Positions 41,579 to 50,965 of a stretch of 64,000 nucleotides of DNA are shown one piece after another. The DNA comes from Alphaproteobacteria bacterium. GTDB lineage: Bacteria; Pseudomonadota; Alphaproteobacteria; Micavibrionales; Micavibrionaceae. The notes beneath the pieces were generated by a model that ran no database searches, was not told where the DNA came from, and saw only the letters and a program-made list of their open reading frames with translations. Both the position numbers and the translations under genes were made by a program. The DNA lies in contig NVTV01000003.1 in assembly GCA_002401695.1 (NCBI GenBank), positions 310,001 to 374,000 of the forward strand. Direction: 5' to 3'. Numbering within the stretch: position 1 is the stretch's first letter; the number at the start of each line of letters is the position of its first letter.

Positions 41579-44500
41579 ATGCTGCCAGAACCGCAATCCA
41601 TACTTGATCATATCTTCATTTTTGGAGCGTTACCCAACACTGTAGAAACTGGAACCTATGTACCATTACTGGTCATTCTGTCTTATGTTATTGCATCTCT
41701 TGGGTCGTTTACAGGCTTACGTCTGGCAACGGATATTCATAAAGCACCGACAAGGGCGCTGAAATCCTTGCTTCATTATGGCGGGGCATTTGCCTTTGGT
41801 GCGGGCATATGGTCAATGCATTTTATCGGCATGTTAGCCTATGACATGGATATGGCGCATAGTTACGATCCTGCCCTTACCATTTTGTCCATGGTGATTG
41901 CTGTTGTGATTGCCTATGGCGTTTTACAAATTATTCGCTCGGAAAAACTTAAAATCCCACAGCTCTGCGGGGGGGCGGTTTTATTGGGGACTGCCATTTG
42001 CGCGATGCATTACACTGGCATGGCCGCAATGGAAATGGATGCGGATTTGCGCTATATTCCATCTCTGTTTTTATTATCCGTATTGATTGCCATTATTGCA
42101 TCCGGTGCGGCTCTATGGATTGTCTTTACGCTGGGGCAACATGAAGGGCGTTGGAAAATAGTTTGGCAGAGCATCGCTGCGCTTATTATGGGCGCTGCCA
42201 TATGCGGTATGCATTACACCGGCATGTGGGCTTCTGTTTTTATACCCTACGCCGATTGTAGATACGATCCGGATCAAAACTTCATAGGGCTCGCCTTGAT
42301 CATCGCGACAATCACCAGCACGATCCTCGGTATGGCTTTGTCTCTGACGATTTACACGCGGGAGCAACGCATTAAGAAAAGATTGGGACACATACCGTTT
42401 CCTGCAAAACTGCTTAGTCTGGCCATTATACTATCCCTTATCTCCATTCTGTGGGGTATATGGAATGGCTATCATTCCCACCGCGTCTTAACCAACGACG
42501 TTCATGCAAGCGTGAGAACCAAAATCCTGACCGATAAAATCATGGAACAAGACAGCATGTTGACCTATTCGGCAACAATGGCGGCGCGCACAGGTCAAAT
42601 GGAATGGGAGGAAGAATATAACAAACATGTCCTTATTCTTGATAAAACAATGGCCACAATTAAAGAAGAGTACAAGGGTTTGAACCTTCAGCATGTCAAT
42701 GCTACAGATAATGCCAACCAGAGACTAATAGACATGGAAACGCAGACGTTCAAACACGTCAACCAACATGAACTAGCCGAAGCCCAAAACATCATCACAA
42801 GCAAAGACTATCTGGAAAACAAGCAAATCTACGCCAAGGGCATGCGGGCGTTTTTACAACAGATAAACGGGAACGCGCATAAAGATTTTTATGCTTTGGC
42901 ACGTGATATGTATTATGCGCTCTACCCAACCATAGCCGCCCTTGTTCTTTTGATTGTTGTCTGGTTTTTTGCCCTGCGCAGTGTTCGGCAATGGCAAAAA
43001 GAATTGGAAATATCACGTACCGAGGCAATGGAAGCACAGCAAAAGGCAGAGGAATCCAGCCGCGCAAAAAGCGAATTTCTTGCCAATATGAGCCATGAGC
43101 TACGCACGCCAATGAACGGGATTATCGGCATGACAGAAATGCTGCTCTCCTCGGGCTTGGATCAGGATCAGCGTGAAAATGCCCAAACACTGCATGGGTC
43201 CGGTGAAAATCTGCTCTCTATTTTGAATGATATTTTAGACATCTCGAAAATAGAGGCTGGAGAACTTGAAATTGAAACTGTGCCATTCCATCTTGATACT
43301 GCCATGCGGCAAATTATCCAGCTCTTCCTGCCGCTAGCAACGGATCGTGGTTTAGAATTACAAATGAACTCTACCGAACATCTTCCAGAAATTTTAATGG
43401 GGGATTTGGGGCGCATTCAACAAGTTTTGCGAAACTTGATCAATAATGCGTTAAAGTTCACTGAGAAAGGCAGTATTACAGTAAATGTTGAAATAACGTC
43501 CGTAAAAAGCATGAAGATGCTGGATATTTCTGTCACAGATACAGGCATTGGTATTCCAGAAGACAAGCTCGAACATATTTTTGAAAAATTCACGCAGGCT
43601 GATGCCTCTGTCACCCGTAAATTTGGCGGAACCGGTCTGGGGCTGGCGATTACCCAGAAATTAGTAGACTTAATGGACGGCGAAATCGTTGTTAAAAGCA
43701 CCGAAGGAAAAGGCTCGATATTCTCCTTTACCATTCCACTCGTGATTGCGGAAAAAAATACGATCCCTATTAATCTGTACGAAGATAATCAGGAAGAATC
43801 CAATACCAAGCTTTCCAAAGATATGCGTATTTTGGCCGCCGATGACCACCCCGTAAACCAACTTTTCATACGTAAATTGCTAAACAGGCTGGGCTTCACA
43901 CATATTGATTTGGCTGAAGATGGGAAAGAAGCATTAGACCTGATCGCACAGAATACATACGATATTGTCCTTATGGATTGCCAAATGCCCAATATTGACG
44001 GGTATCAAGCGACAATGACGTTGCGTGAACTGGAGCAGGGAGCTAGCGCGCACCTGCCTGTCATTGCCCTGACAGCCAACGCCATGGTTGGAGATCGGGC
44101 AAAATGCTTGAAGGCCGGTATGGATGATTATCTAAGCAAACCAATCCGCCCCAACCAGCTCATTGCCATGCTCGCAAAATATGGTTCTCACAAAAAAGGG
44201 GGTTCGAGCGAAGAGTCTAACTCAAGCTATGAAACGACACCTGAAGGGGACGTCTCGGAGCAGCCTCCCATCGATATTGCGCATTTCGAAATGTTTACAG
44301 ACGGTGATCCGGAGATGGAAAAAGAACTCCTCGATTTGTTCTTTGATGAAGCTGATTTAAGTATATCAGAGCTAGAACAGAGCCTTGCCAATAATGATAG
44401 TGATGCTTGGGAGAAAACCGCTCACCGATTGAAAGGTGCATCGGTAAATCTGGGCGCGAACCCCTTATCTGATACTTGCGAAACGGCAGAAGATAACTAT

Positions 44501-44584
44501 GCAGCAAACCAAGGGGATAAAGATGTCATGCTAATCAATATAAAAACAAAACTGGATGAGCTGAAAAAACATTTTAAATCTTAG
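41579..44584 (+). CDS. MHYT-domain hybrid sensor histidine kinase with receiver and Hpt
   Basis: A 1001-residue membrane kinase. The MHYT sensor occupies ~residues 20-280 with three copies of its motif ('SMHFIGM', 'AMHYTGM', 'GMHYTGM'), thought to bind metal (copper proposed) and sense O2, CO or NO. A second extracytoplasmic segment (~305-455) is followed by a helix, then HisKA with the phospho-His in 'SHELRTPMNGIIG' (~505), HATPase ('NLINNALKFTEKG', 'GTGLGLAI'), a receiver ('LMDCQMPNIDGYQ', ~800) and an Hpt domain ('TAHRLKGASVNLG', ~945). A complete phosphorelay in one chain. AAGGAAG precedes the ATG. Last of a three-gene unit; likely feeds the two receiver proteins and the NtrC-type regulator. 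Confidence 0.93.
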   Translation: MLPEPQSILDHIFIFGALPNTVETGTYVPLLVILSYVIASLGSFTGLRLATDIHKAPTRALKSLLHYGGAFAFGAGIWSMHFIGMLAYDMDMAHSYDPALTILSMVIAVVIAYGVLQIIRSEKLKIPQLCGGAVLLGTAICAMHYTGMAAMEMDADLRYIPSLFLLSVLIAIIASGAALWIVFTLGQHEGRWKIVWQSIAALIMGAAICGMHYTGMWASVFIPYADCRYDPDQNFIGLALIIATITSTILGMALSLTIYTREQRIKKRLGHIPFPAKLLSLAIILSLISILWGIWNGYHSHRVLTNDVHASVRTKILTDKIMEQDSMLTYSATMAARTGQMEWEEEYNKHVLILDKTMATIKEEYKGLNLQHVNATDNANQRLIDMETQTFKHVNQHELAEAQNIITSKDYLENKQIYAKGMRAFLQQINGNAHKDFYALARDMYYALYPTIAALVLLIVVWFFALRSVRQWQKELEISRTEAMEAQQKAEESSRAKSEFLANMSHELRTPMNGIIGMTEMLLSSGLDQDQRENAQTLHGSGENLLSILNDILDISKIEAGELEIETVPFHLDTAMRQIIQLFLPLATDRGLELQMNSTEHLPEILMGDLGRIQQVLRNLINNALKFTEKGSITVNVEITSVKSMKMLDISVTDTGIGIPEDKLEHIFEKFTQADASVTRKFGGTGLGLAITQKLVDLMDGEIVVKSTEGKGSIFSFTIPLVIAEKNTIPINLYEDNQEESNTKLSKDMRILAADDHPVNQLFIRKLLNRLGFTHIDLAEDGKEALDLIAQNTYDIVLMDCQMPNIDGYQATMTLRELEQGASAHLPVIALTANAMVGDRAKCLKAGMDDYLSKPIRPNQLIAMLAKYGSHKKGGSSEESNSSYETTPEGDVSEQPPIDIAHFEMFTDGDPEMEKELLDLFFDEADLSISELEQSLANNDSDAWEKTAHRLKGASVNLGANPLSDTCETAEDNYAANQGDKDVMLINIKTKLDELKKHFKS

Positions 44585-44782
44585 TATACTGGTGTAACTA
44601 GCCGTATAGCCTAGATTACAGTTATTGAAATAAAAGTTCGGAAACAACGATAAGACTTGCCCCGATCAAAATACGAGTACCCTTAACAAAAGCAAGAGAC
44701 GTTGGGATACTCAATCTTTTAAAGTTTGTTATATTGGGCTGAAGTGATTATAATCGGCGCAAAAGAATAAAGGGTGATTATT

Positions 44783-45214
44783 TTGGCGAGTCCAACGGCA
44801 ATATTAGAGCCACAAATTACATTAAAATCCGTTGATGGTGATGATGCCATTCTTAATGCTTCACCTGAATGGAAGATGAAGCTTGTCGATTTCATTGATT
44901 ATGTCTCGACAACGTCTGATGTTGAGGTCGCCCCTGTTATTTCTGTTGAACGTTTGGAAGATGCGCGAAAAGCTGTTTTGAAGTCCGGACAGCAGGATAA
45001 CGTCTTGAGGTTTAATATAGTGCATATTTTTGCCATTATGCCTGCCTTTAATGCTTTGGATGTTATGGACTATTGTGATTTCTATGATTATCCACCGGAT
45101 GATTTTGATCGTTTGCATGATGATTTTATAGCTATTTATGAACAGGCTATAAGCGATGAAATATCTATGGCTCGCCGCATTAAAACGGGATTAGCATCGG
45201 AGTTTGATGGGTAA
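44783..45214 (+). CDS. Orphan acidic protein
   Basis: About 143 residues; I take the TTG at 44783 as start because AAAGGG lies 8 nt upstream, while the GTG at 44774 overlaps that site. No family recognised, no signal or membrane segment, acidic, with helical stretches ('WKMKLVDFIDYVSTTSDVEV', 'FDRLHDDFIAIYEQAISDEI'). It overlaps the next gene by 8 bp, so the two form a translationally coupled pair. Confidence 0.7.
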   Translation: MASPTAILEPQITLKSVDGDDAILNASPEWKMKLVDFIDYVSTTSDVEVAPVISVERLEDARKAVLKSGQQDNVLRFNIVHIFAIMPAFNALDVMDYCDFYDYPPDDFDRLHDDFIAIYEQAISDEISMARRIKTGLASEFDG

Positions 45215-46112
45215 ATCTATGTCTGATGTTTCTGTAAAAGATCTGGTTGAATATATTGCGCGCGGACATGCGTTTGAAAAGCATGTTCTGGGGCATGACC
45301 TTACAAGAGGTATGCAAGGTGTAAATGCATTTCGAGCGACGGAAACCAATGAGTATTATGATCAAACAAATGACCGGTCTGTTCCCCCAAAAACATTGGG
45401 AGGTGAGGACTTATTCATTGAAACGCCTGATGACCTTGCACATTATATCAAGGATGATTTTCTGAAATCGCCTGATACTTATGGCTATGTTTTTCATGAG
45501 AAAAACAGTGTGTGCCTGTGTAATGCAAAAGATAATGTAGCCATGTATTTTACATGGAATAATGAGGATAAAGATTTTGGTACGATCTTTCGGTATGATG
45601 GGACGACCGATGCATTTAATGAAAATCTAAGATTTTACCGTCGTCAGGAAAGCGCTTTGAGCAACGTTCTTATAACGGAGTTTGATAACAAATTGGATCA
45701 GAATGCAGTGTTGTCGGCTATTAATGCCATGTTGAATGATATTAATTTGAATCCGCAGAATCACCTTTTTGATAGTGGAGACTCGAATAGTACTGTTCAA
45801 AATGAAGTTTTTGGTGATGTAAATCGTCCGGGGCGCACATGGGCAAAGGATTTCGCGATTAACCCACCTCATAATGTGAAGGGGCATAGTCAAGAATATG
45901 CTGAAAAAAACGGTCTTTCTGTTGATCCTGTGGATTATGTTTGTATGGAAACAGCAAGAGAAATGGAGCTTAATATCGGTCGCGCATGTGGAAGTCTTGG
46001 CTCTGAGGGTAGTTCTGGCTTTAACAAATTTCTTGGTAAAAAGGTTCGCAAAGCTATTAGAGAAAATGGTGGTATATCCTTTGCTCCTGAACTTGCACCG
46101 GCGATAGCTTAA
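45207..46112 (+). CDS. Orphan protein coupled to the preceding gene
   Basis: About 301 residues from the ATG at 45207 (another ATG lies at 45219). I do not recognise it. It is soluble, mixed alpha/beta, with several Asn/Asp-rich stretches ('DFGTIFRYDGTTDAFNENLR', 'NAMLNDINLNPQNHLFDSG') and no signal peptide. The start overlaps the stop of the upstream orphan, giving a two-gene unit between the signalling cluster and the helicase. A T4BSS substrate role could be imagined because a Dot-like coupling complex is in the window, but there is no direct evidence. Confidence 0.72.
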   Translation: MGKSMSDVSVKDLVEYIARGHAFEKHVLGHDLTRGMQGVNAFRATETNEYYDQTNDRSVPPKTLGGEDLFIETPDDLAHYIKDDFLKSPDTYGYVFHEKNSVCLCNAKDNVAMYFTWNNEDKDFGTIFRYDGTTDAFNENLRFYRRQESALSNVLITEFDNKLDQNAVLSAINAMLNDINLNPQNHLFDSGDSNSTVQNEVFGDVNRPGRTWAKDFAINPPHNVKGHSQEYAEKNGLSVDPVDYVCMETAREMELNIGRACGSLGSEGSSGFNKFLGKKVRKAIRENGGISFAPELAPAIA

Positions 46113-46215
46113 CTTGGCTTCATCAGACCTGACGGGAAATATGCGGTTATCTCAAATGGTTTCTGGCCAAGAAATGAGCCTATAAAATCTTGGGAATACC
46201 ATTGGTTATATTATT

Positions 46216-48168
46216 TTATCCCCGCCCAGCGTCGTCACGCTTAGCTTTTTTCTTACCCTTAAAAATCTTCTTCTTTTTTGTCCCGAGAGGCGCACCGTCT
46301 TTTTTGAAGTGCTTACCCTTAGGTTTATCGCTGGGTTGGCCTTTATGCTTCTTTTTATTTTTAGGGGCGTCGCTATTTGGCTGGCTATCCCACGGCTTGT
46401 CACTTTTAGGTTTATCATACCTAGGCTTGTTATCACGTGGCTTATCGCTATAGGGTTTTTTGTCACCGTAAGGTTTTTTCTTGCCGTAAGGTTTCTTTCC
46501 TCCGCCTCTTTTATCGTTATGTCTATTGGGACGATTACTGCGATCAATTCTGCCTCTTGGCGCGTCCGGTGCTTTATCGAGACGCGTTACTTTAATATTT
46601 TTTTCCAGCGTGCCACCGTCTTTCTCTATCAGCTTGAAAAACTTGGAGGCACAATCGGCGGAAAGCTCAACATGTGTTTCTTTGGCGTGAATGCGGATCG
46701 CACCAATTTGTTGTTTCGTCATCTGTCCCGCGCCGCACAGCATCGGCAAAATCCAGCGTGGTTCGGCATCGTCATCGCGGCCAAGGGAAAGGGAAATCCA
46801 AATGCTGTTGTTGAAGTTATCACGCTGCGTTTTTTTATTCCTGTTTTGGTCTTCCGTGAAATCTAGAAGTTCTTCGGGTGCAGGTTTTTGTTTGTTATGT
46901 AGGCGCAATAACGCCGCGGCAATTTGCTCTGCGCCATATGCATTTACGAGATCGGCTGCGGCTTTTTTCTCATCTTCTTTTATCGGTTCCGCCAATATAG
47001 GATCAGCAAGGAAGCGTTCATGATCGCGCTTTGTAATATCTTCAATTGAAGGTGGTTTGCCCCATTTAGCATCAATTTTCGCGCCCTTCAGGAGGCGCTC
47101 GCCCTTCGAGCGTTGATTATGCGGTACAACAAGCACACTTACGCCCTTAGACCCTGCACGGCCTGTACGCCCACTACGGTGCAGGAGGATGTCCTTGTTC
47201 TTGGGTAAATCGGCGTGGATCACCAGTGCCAACCCCGGCAAATCAATGCCGCGCGCCGCAACATCTGTTGCCACACACACACGGGCGCGTCCATCACGAA
47301 GGGATTGCAGTGCGTTACTGCGCTCGTTTTGGCTAAGCTCTCCGGAAATGGCCACTACAGAAAATCCGCGATTGGTCAGACGGCTTTTCATTAAATTGAC
47401 AGCCGCGCGCGTCCCGCAAAAGATGATCGCGTTTTGGGATTCGTGATAGCGTAGTATATTAACAATCGCATTTTCACGGTCATTGGGTGCAATGCGCACG
47501 GCCTGATATTCAATATCTACATGCTGTTTTTCTTCTTCTTTGGTGCTGATGCGTTGAGCATTATTCTGATATCGCTTGGCCATCCCTGAAATTGATTTTG
47601 GCACTGTGGCGGAAAACATCAAGGTTCGGCGCTGCTTCGGCGCTGTGCCCAGAATATATTCCAGTTCTTCGCGAAAGCCCATATCAAGCATTTCATCGGC
47701 TTCATCCAGCACGACAGCGCGTAGAGCGCTCGTATCGAAATAGCCACGCTCAATATGGTCGCGCAAACGCCCAGGCGTACCAACAACAATATGCGCGCCT
47801 TTTTCCAGTGCGCGGCGTTCTGTGCGGATATCCATACCGCCGACACATGAGGTTACGGACGCGCCGCTCTCTGCGTAAAGCCATTCCAGTTCACGCTTGA
47901 CCTGCAACGCCAATTCACGCGTGGGGGCAATGATAAGGGCGAGTGGCTGGGATTTGCGCTCAAAACGTTCAGCCTCTCCCAGTAATGTAGAAGCACATGC
48001 CAAACCGAAGGCGACTGTTTTCCCTGACCCTGTCTGCGCAGATACCAGCAAGTCTTTATTTTCGAGCGCAGGGTCTAAAACAGCGTTCTGTACAGGGGTA
48101 AGTGTTTCATATCCGCGCTTGGTAAGGGCTTGGGCAAGCGCAGGGTGGGCATTTTTAAATGTGGGCAT
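46216..48168 (-). CDS. DEAD-box ATP-dependent RNA helicase
   Basis: A 650-residue helicase from the ATG at 48168 (MPTFKNAHPALAQAL); a GTG at 48204 gives 12 more residues but no better ribosome-binding site. Motifs in order: Q-motif 'YETLTPVQ', Walker A 'AQTGSGKT' (~45), 'PTRELALQ', 'GTPGRL', 'DEADEMLD', 'SAT', 'FCGTRAAVN', 'ATDVAARGIDLP' and 'HRSGRTGRAG'. A DbpA/CsdA-type RNA-binding region follows (~440-540), then a ~100-residue Lys/Pro/Asp-rich tail with repeats such as KKPYG, DKP and NKP. Probably acts in ribosome assembly or mRNA turnover in the cold. Confidence 0.93.
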   Translation of the reverse strand: MPTFKNAHPALAQALTKRGYETLTPVQNAVLDPALENKDLLVSAQTGSGKTVAFGLACASTLLGEAERFERKSQPLALIIAPTRELALQVKRELEWLYAESGASVTSCVGGMDIRTERRALEKGAHIVVGTPGRLRDHIERGYFDTSALRAVVLDEADEMLDMGFREELEYILGTAPKQRRTLMFSATVPKSISGMAKRYQNNAQRISTKEEEKQHVDIEYQAVRIAPNDRENAIVNILRYHESQNAIIFCGTRAAVNLMKSRLTNRGFSVVAISGELSQNERSNALQSLRDGRARVCVATDVAARGIDLPGLALVIHADLPKNKDILLHRSGRTGRAGSKGVSVLVVPHNQRSKGERLLKGAKIDAKWGKPPSIEDITKRDHERFLADPILAEPIKEDEKKAAADLVNAYGAEQIAAALLRLHNKQKPAPEELLDFTEDQNRNKKTQRDNFNNSIWISLSLGRDDDAEPRWILPMLCGAGQMTKQQIGAIRIHAKETHVELSADCASKFFKLIEKDGGTLEKNIKVTRLDKAPDAPRGRIDRSNRPNRHNDKRGGGKKPYGKKKPYGDKKPYSDKPRDNKPRYDKPKSDKPWDSQPNSDAPKNKKKHKGQPSDKPKGKHFKKDGAPLGTKKKKIFKGKKKAKRDDAGRG

Positions 48169-48279
48169 GTCTTTTCTTTCGGCAGCGCTAATCGTTGTCT
48201 TCACTGCGGTCTATAGTGTTTGAAGGCATTATACAACAAATGCTTTCAAAGAAAGAAGGATTCTATTAGTTTAGTATGC

Positions 48280-48567
48280 ATGAAAGCTTCTCTAACATTA
48301 AATCACGATAATCAAATTGCCTTATTCTATGATGATGATCTGGGTTTCGAACCGGAATGGGTATCACTTGATTTAGATTTAGGTACAATCTTTCTTGGTG
48401 GTAGCGATATAGATAATAAAGCAATAAAGCTTGATGAGGTAGATCAGCGTATCTATAAGCGCATAAAAGACAACACAGAAATTTTGCTGATCCGTCTTAA
48501 AAAAGGACATGATAATAAAGTATTAGGAACAATAACTGTGCCACTAATGCTTCCGTCACAATTGTAA
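48280..48567 (+). CDS. Small orphan protein
   Basis: A frame of 115 codons is open from 48220; the most natural start is the ATG at 48280 (MKASLTLNHDN), giving 95 residues, although the only AGAAGGA is ~20 nt away. Beta-rich ('QIALFYDDDLGFEPEWVSLD', 'TEILLIRLKKG'), soluble, not recognised. It diverges from the helicase gene and converges on the next orphan, so it stands alone. Confidence 0.55.
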   Translation: MKASLTLNHDNQIALFYDDDLGFEPEWVSLDLDLGTIFLGGSDIDNKAIKLDEVDQRIYKRIKDNTEILLIRLKKGHDNKVLGTITVPLMLPSQL

Positions 48568-48628
48568 TTTTTTGAAATTTCCCGTTACGATTAATGTAAT
48601 ATTCTGCCAATAGAAAATCGGGTCTTAT

Positions 48629-49366
48629 TTATGGTCCATTGGGTATAGATGGAGCCGTCGTTTCAGGAGTACCCATATCATTATTGATAGCCGGATCAGG
48701 AGAATCTACAGGTAGCTTAACACCACCATCTGATGTCGCAACTAACTCTATTGGCTGACCATTGAAGAATATCTCAACAACATCTTGGCCATTATTTTCA
48801 TTTGTGGCCGTAGAAAAAGAGTAAGTATCTTGTTGCCCGCTGAGCAATGTGTCTTTAATTTCGGGAGGCAAGGCCTCTGCGCCAAGTTCAGGATTTAATG
48901 TTGTTTGTATAATATCAAGAACAGCATCTGTTCCGCCTAAGCTTTCAATCATGTGATCTTGTACAAGCTTTGTTTCCGGATCAGAAGAAGGGTAGTTATC
49001 CATCATGGTTCTCAAGCTGCTTGCGGCAAGCTCTATATCAGATGTATTTTGGGGATCATAGCTACCGCCTAGCTCATGTGCTTCATCCTTTAAATCTTGC
49101 CAGCGACCTAGAAGTGATGGGTTTAGCAAGGACTCAAAATTCTTAAGATCTTGGTCTTGATGGGCTGGATGAAGAAATGCATCTTTTTGATCCGAGGTAA
49201 GATCAGCATAAAAAGAATCTACGTGATCGAAATGTTTTCCGAAGGCTGTCCTTTCAATAGATGTCGTAAGGCCAAAGCCACCACTTGTATTGAATAAATT
49301 TAAGAGCTGAATATCAATATCTTTTTGTTGTTCCGTCTCTGTAGGATTGACCCCAGTCATGTTCAT
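48629..49366 (-). CDS. Orphan acidic protein
   Basis: A 245-residue acidic protein, no signal peptide or membrane helix, not recognised. The N-terminal half is helical ('FDHVDSFYADLTSDQKDAFL', 'LSLLGRW'-like stretches), the C-terminal ~70 residues have a beta-like part ('DVVEIFFNGQPIELVATSDG') and end in a Pro/Ser/Asn-rich tail. Its base and residue composition recalls the orphan at 5342-6160, but I could not align the two by eye. It diverges from the metal-resistance operon with ~190 bp between start codons. Confidence 0.72.
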   Translation of the reverse strand: MNMTGVNPTETEQQKDIDIQLLNLFNTSGGFGLTTSIERTAFGKHFDHVDSFYADLTSDQKDAFLHPAHQDQDLKNFESLLNPSLLGRWQDLKDEAHELGGSYDPQNTSDIELAASSLRTMMDNYPSSDPETKLVQDHMIESLGGTDAVLDIIQTTLNPELGAEALPPEIKDTLLSGQQDTYSFSTATNENNGQDVVEIFFNGQPIELVATSDGGVKLPVDSPDPAINNDMGTPETTAPSIPNGP

Positions 49367-49556
49367 TTTTATATCCCCATTTTTACCATCTAAGGGTGAT
49401 TGTAATATATATGTTCAATTTTTGTCAAGAAACAAGGGATTTACATTGAGTTGTTATGGCGATTTTTGAAAGTTGCATGTTTTTCTCTTGTAATTTTGAG
49501 GGGAAGCGTGATTCTGTGCGTATAAGGGGTAGGATTAGCCCAATGGAGTGAAAACC

Positions 49557-49850
49557 ATGTTGTTTAAAGTGATAGATACGTTACTGAATCGATCTTTCGG
49601 GAAAGAGCCGGATTATAAATGTTTGAACCGATTGGAACCGGATGTTTGGCGGGAAATACGCCAGCGTCGTGATGCGCCGCGCGGTATTTCGGTGATGTTG
49701 CCTGTTTGGCCGAATGTACAATTACGTTATGTCTCTTTGGTATTGGTGGTCATTTCGGGCTTGGCGGTGTCACAGATATCTTTTTACTCTACGCCTAAAT
49801 CTGATACACTTGGCCTTCAGGTGTTTTCTCCTCGCGTATCTTTTCTATAG
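49557..49850 (+). CDS. CnrY-like membrane anti-sigma candidate
   Basis: A 97-residue protein from the ATG at 49557, with GGAG 8 nt upstream; a GTG at 49548 overlaps that site. It has a cytoplasmic N-terminal part (~1-58), a single membrane helix (~60-77, 'VSLVLVVISGLAVSQISF') and a short outer tail. Neither sequence end gives a named family match, but size, topology and position (first gene, before a CnrX-like sensor and an ECF sigma factor) are those of CnrY, the anti-sigma factor of the cnrYXH system. Inferred role: hold the ECF sigma factor until the sensor signals metal. Confidence 0.6.
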   Translation: MLFKVIDTLLNRSFGKEPDYKCLNRLEPDVWREIRQRRDAPRGISVMLPVWPNVQLRYVSLVLVVISGLAVSQISFYSTPKSDTLGLQVFSPRVSFL

Positions 49851-49883
49851 TTTAATTTTTGAAGAACCGGATTTTGTGTGCTT

Positions 49884-50330
49884 ATGAAACAGCTTCCCCA
49901 AATTATTTTCTTTGTCATGGTTATCATATGTGTTGGGTTTTGCGGCGTGTGGATTGGTCAACAGACGACGTTGCCCAATGACTACGGGAATTCCGGTAAC
50001 ATGCATGCTTTGTTTCATGAGAAGCTGAATTTGAGTGATGCGCAAGAAGCGAAGATCGTTGATATTGAAAAGGAATTTGAGCGTTTACAAATCCTGTATA
50101 ACGGGCAGATGAAGATGGCGAATTTAGAGCTGGCGCAGGCGATTAAAGAGGGTGGTTATGAATCCCCTGATATTGAAGATATCGTGCATAAAATTCATAG
50201 GGCGATGGGGGCATTGCAGGCGTTAAGCCTAAAACACCTTGCGGATGTAGAGGAAATTCTTGATCCGGAACAAAATCAAAAATTGCAGGAGATGGTGATT
50301 GAGCAACTCTACCGGAACGCCGGAGAATAA
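49884..50330 (+). CDS. CnrX-like periplasmic metal sensor
   Basis: A 148-residue protein with an N-terminal helix (~5-27) and a periplasmic four-helix domain similar to CnrX of Cupriavidus: 'MHALFHEKLNLSDAQEAKIV' aligns with the CnrX HxxxH helix, followed by a Glu-rich helix, 'IKEGGYESPDIEDIVHKIHR' and 'LSLKHLADVEEILDPEQNQK'. In CnrX the metal ligands are two His of HxxxH, a Glu, and a His and Met spaced HxxxM. Here the HxxxH and last His are kept but the Met position is Val (HLADV). That Met is tied to nickel and cobalt sensing in CnrX, so the metal specificity is probably different. Confidence 0.85.
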   Translation: MKQLPQIIFFVMVIICVGFCGVWIGQQTTLPNDYGNSGNMHALFHEKLNLSDAQEAKIVDIEKEFERLQILYNGQMKMANLELAQAIKEGGYESPDIEDIVHKIHRAMGALQALSLKHLADVEEILDPEQNQKLQEMVIEQLYRNAGE

Positions 50331-50910
50331 GTCTCTCCCCGATCTGGGTGATGGAGATTTGATGTTGGCTCTGCAAGGTGGTCGGGATGTTGCGCTTGAT
50401 GAATTGATGCATCGTTACAAGCAGCCGTTATTTTATTTTGTAACACGTTATACGCAGGACGAAGAGGCCTCTTATGATATTGTGCAAGAGGCTTTTGTCA
50501 GGGTTTATACGCGTGCGGAAACGTTTAATCCTGCGTATAAATTTAAAACATGGCTTTATCAAATTGCTCTTAATCTTTGTCGGGATTATGGGCGTAAGAA
50601 AAAGCTGCAATCCTTTATTTCTTTGGATTCATGGATAACGAAGAATGGCGAAGAAGTTTCTTTACACGACATTGTCGCAGGCGATGAAAATATCGAGAGT
50701 TTGATAGAACATCGGCAAACGTTGATGATTTTGGAAAAGCAGATTGATGCTTTGCCGCATAAATTGAAAACGGCGCTTATTATGTTTTCATTAGAGGGGC
50801 GATCGCAAGAAGAATGCGCCCGTATCCTTGGAATAACCCCTAAAACTGTGGAAATGCGGGTGTATCGAGCGCGTAAAATTCTATTGAAAAAAGTCTCTGA
50901 GAAAGTTTGA
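50299..50910 (+). CDS. ECF sigma factor (CnrH-like)
   Basis: A 203-residue extracytoplasmic-function sigma factor. Region 2: 'DELMHRYKQPLFYFVTRYTQ', 'VQEAFVRVYTRAETF', 'FKTWLYQIALNLCRDYGRKK' (~35-100). Region 4: 'ALPHKLKTALIMFSLEGRSQ' then 'ARILGITPKTVEMRVYRARK' (~150-195). The start is the TTG at 50299, supported by CAGGAG 8 nt upstream; the gene overlaps the sensor gene by 32 bp, a sign of translational coupling. With the two upstream genes it forms a cnrYXH-type regulatory module that should switch on the pump genes that follow. Confidence 0.92.
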   Translation: MSNSTGTPENKSLPDLGDGDLMLALQGGRDVALDELMHRYKQPLFYFVTRYTQDEEASYDIVQEAFVRVYTRAETFNPAYKFKTWLYQIALNLCRDYGRKKKLQSFISLDSWITKNGEEVSLHDIVAGDENIESLIEHRQTLMILEKQIDALPHKLKTALIMFSLEGRSQEECARILGITPKTVEMRVYRARKILLKKVSEKV

Positions 50911-50965
50911 GGGATTGGGCTATATTTTTCGTAACAGTATAAATGCCTGTGTTACGGAGAAGATA

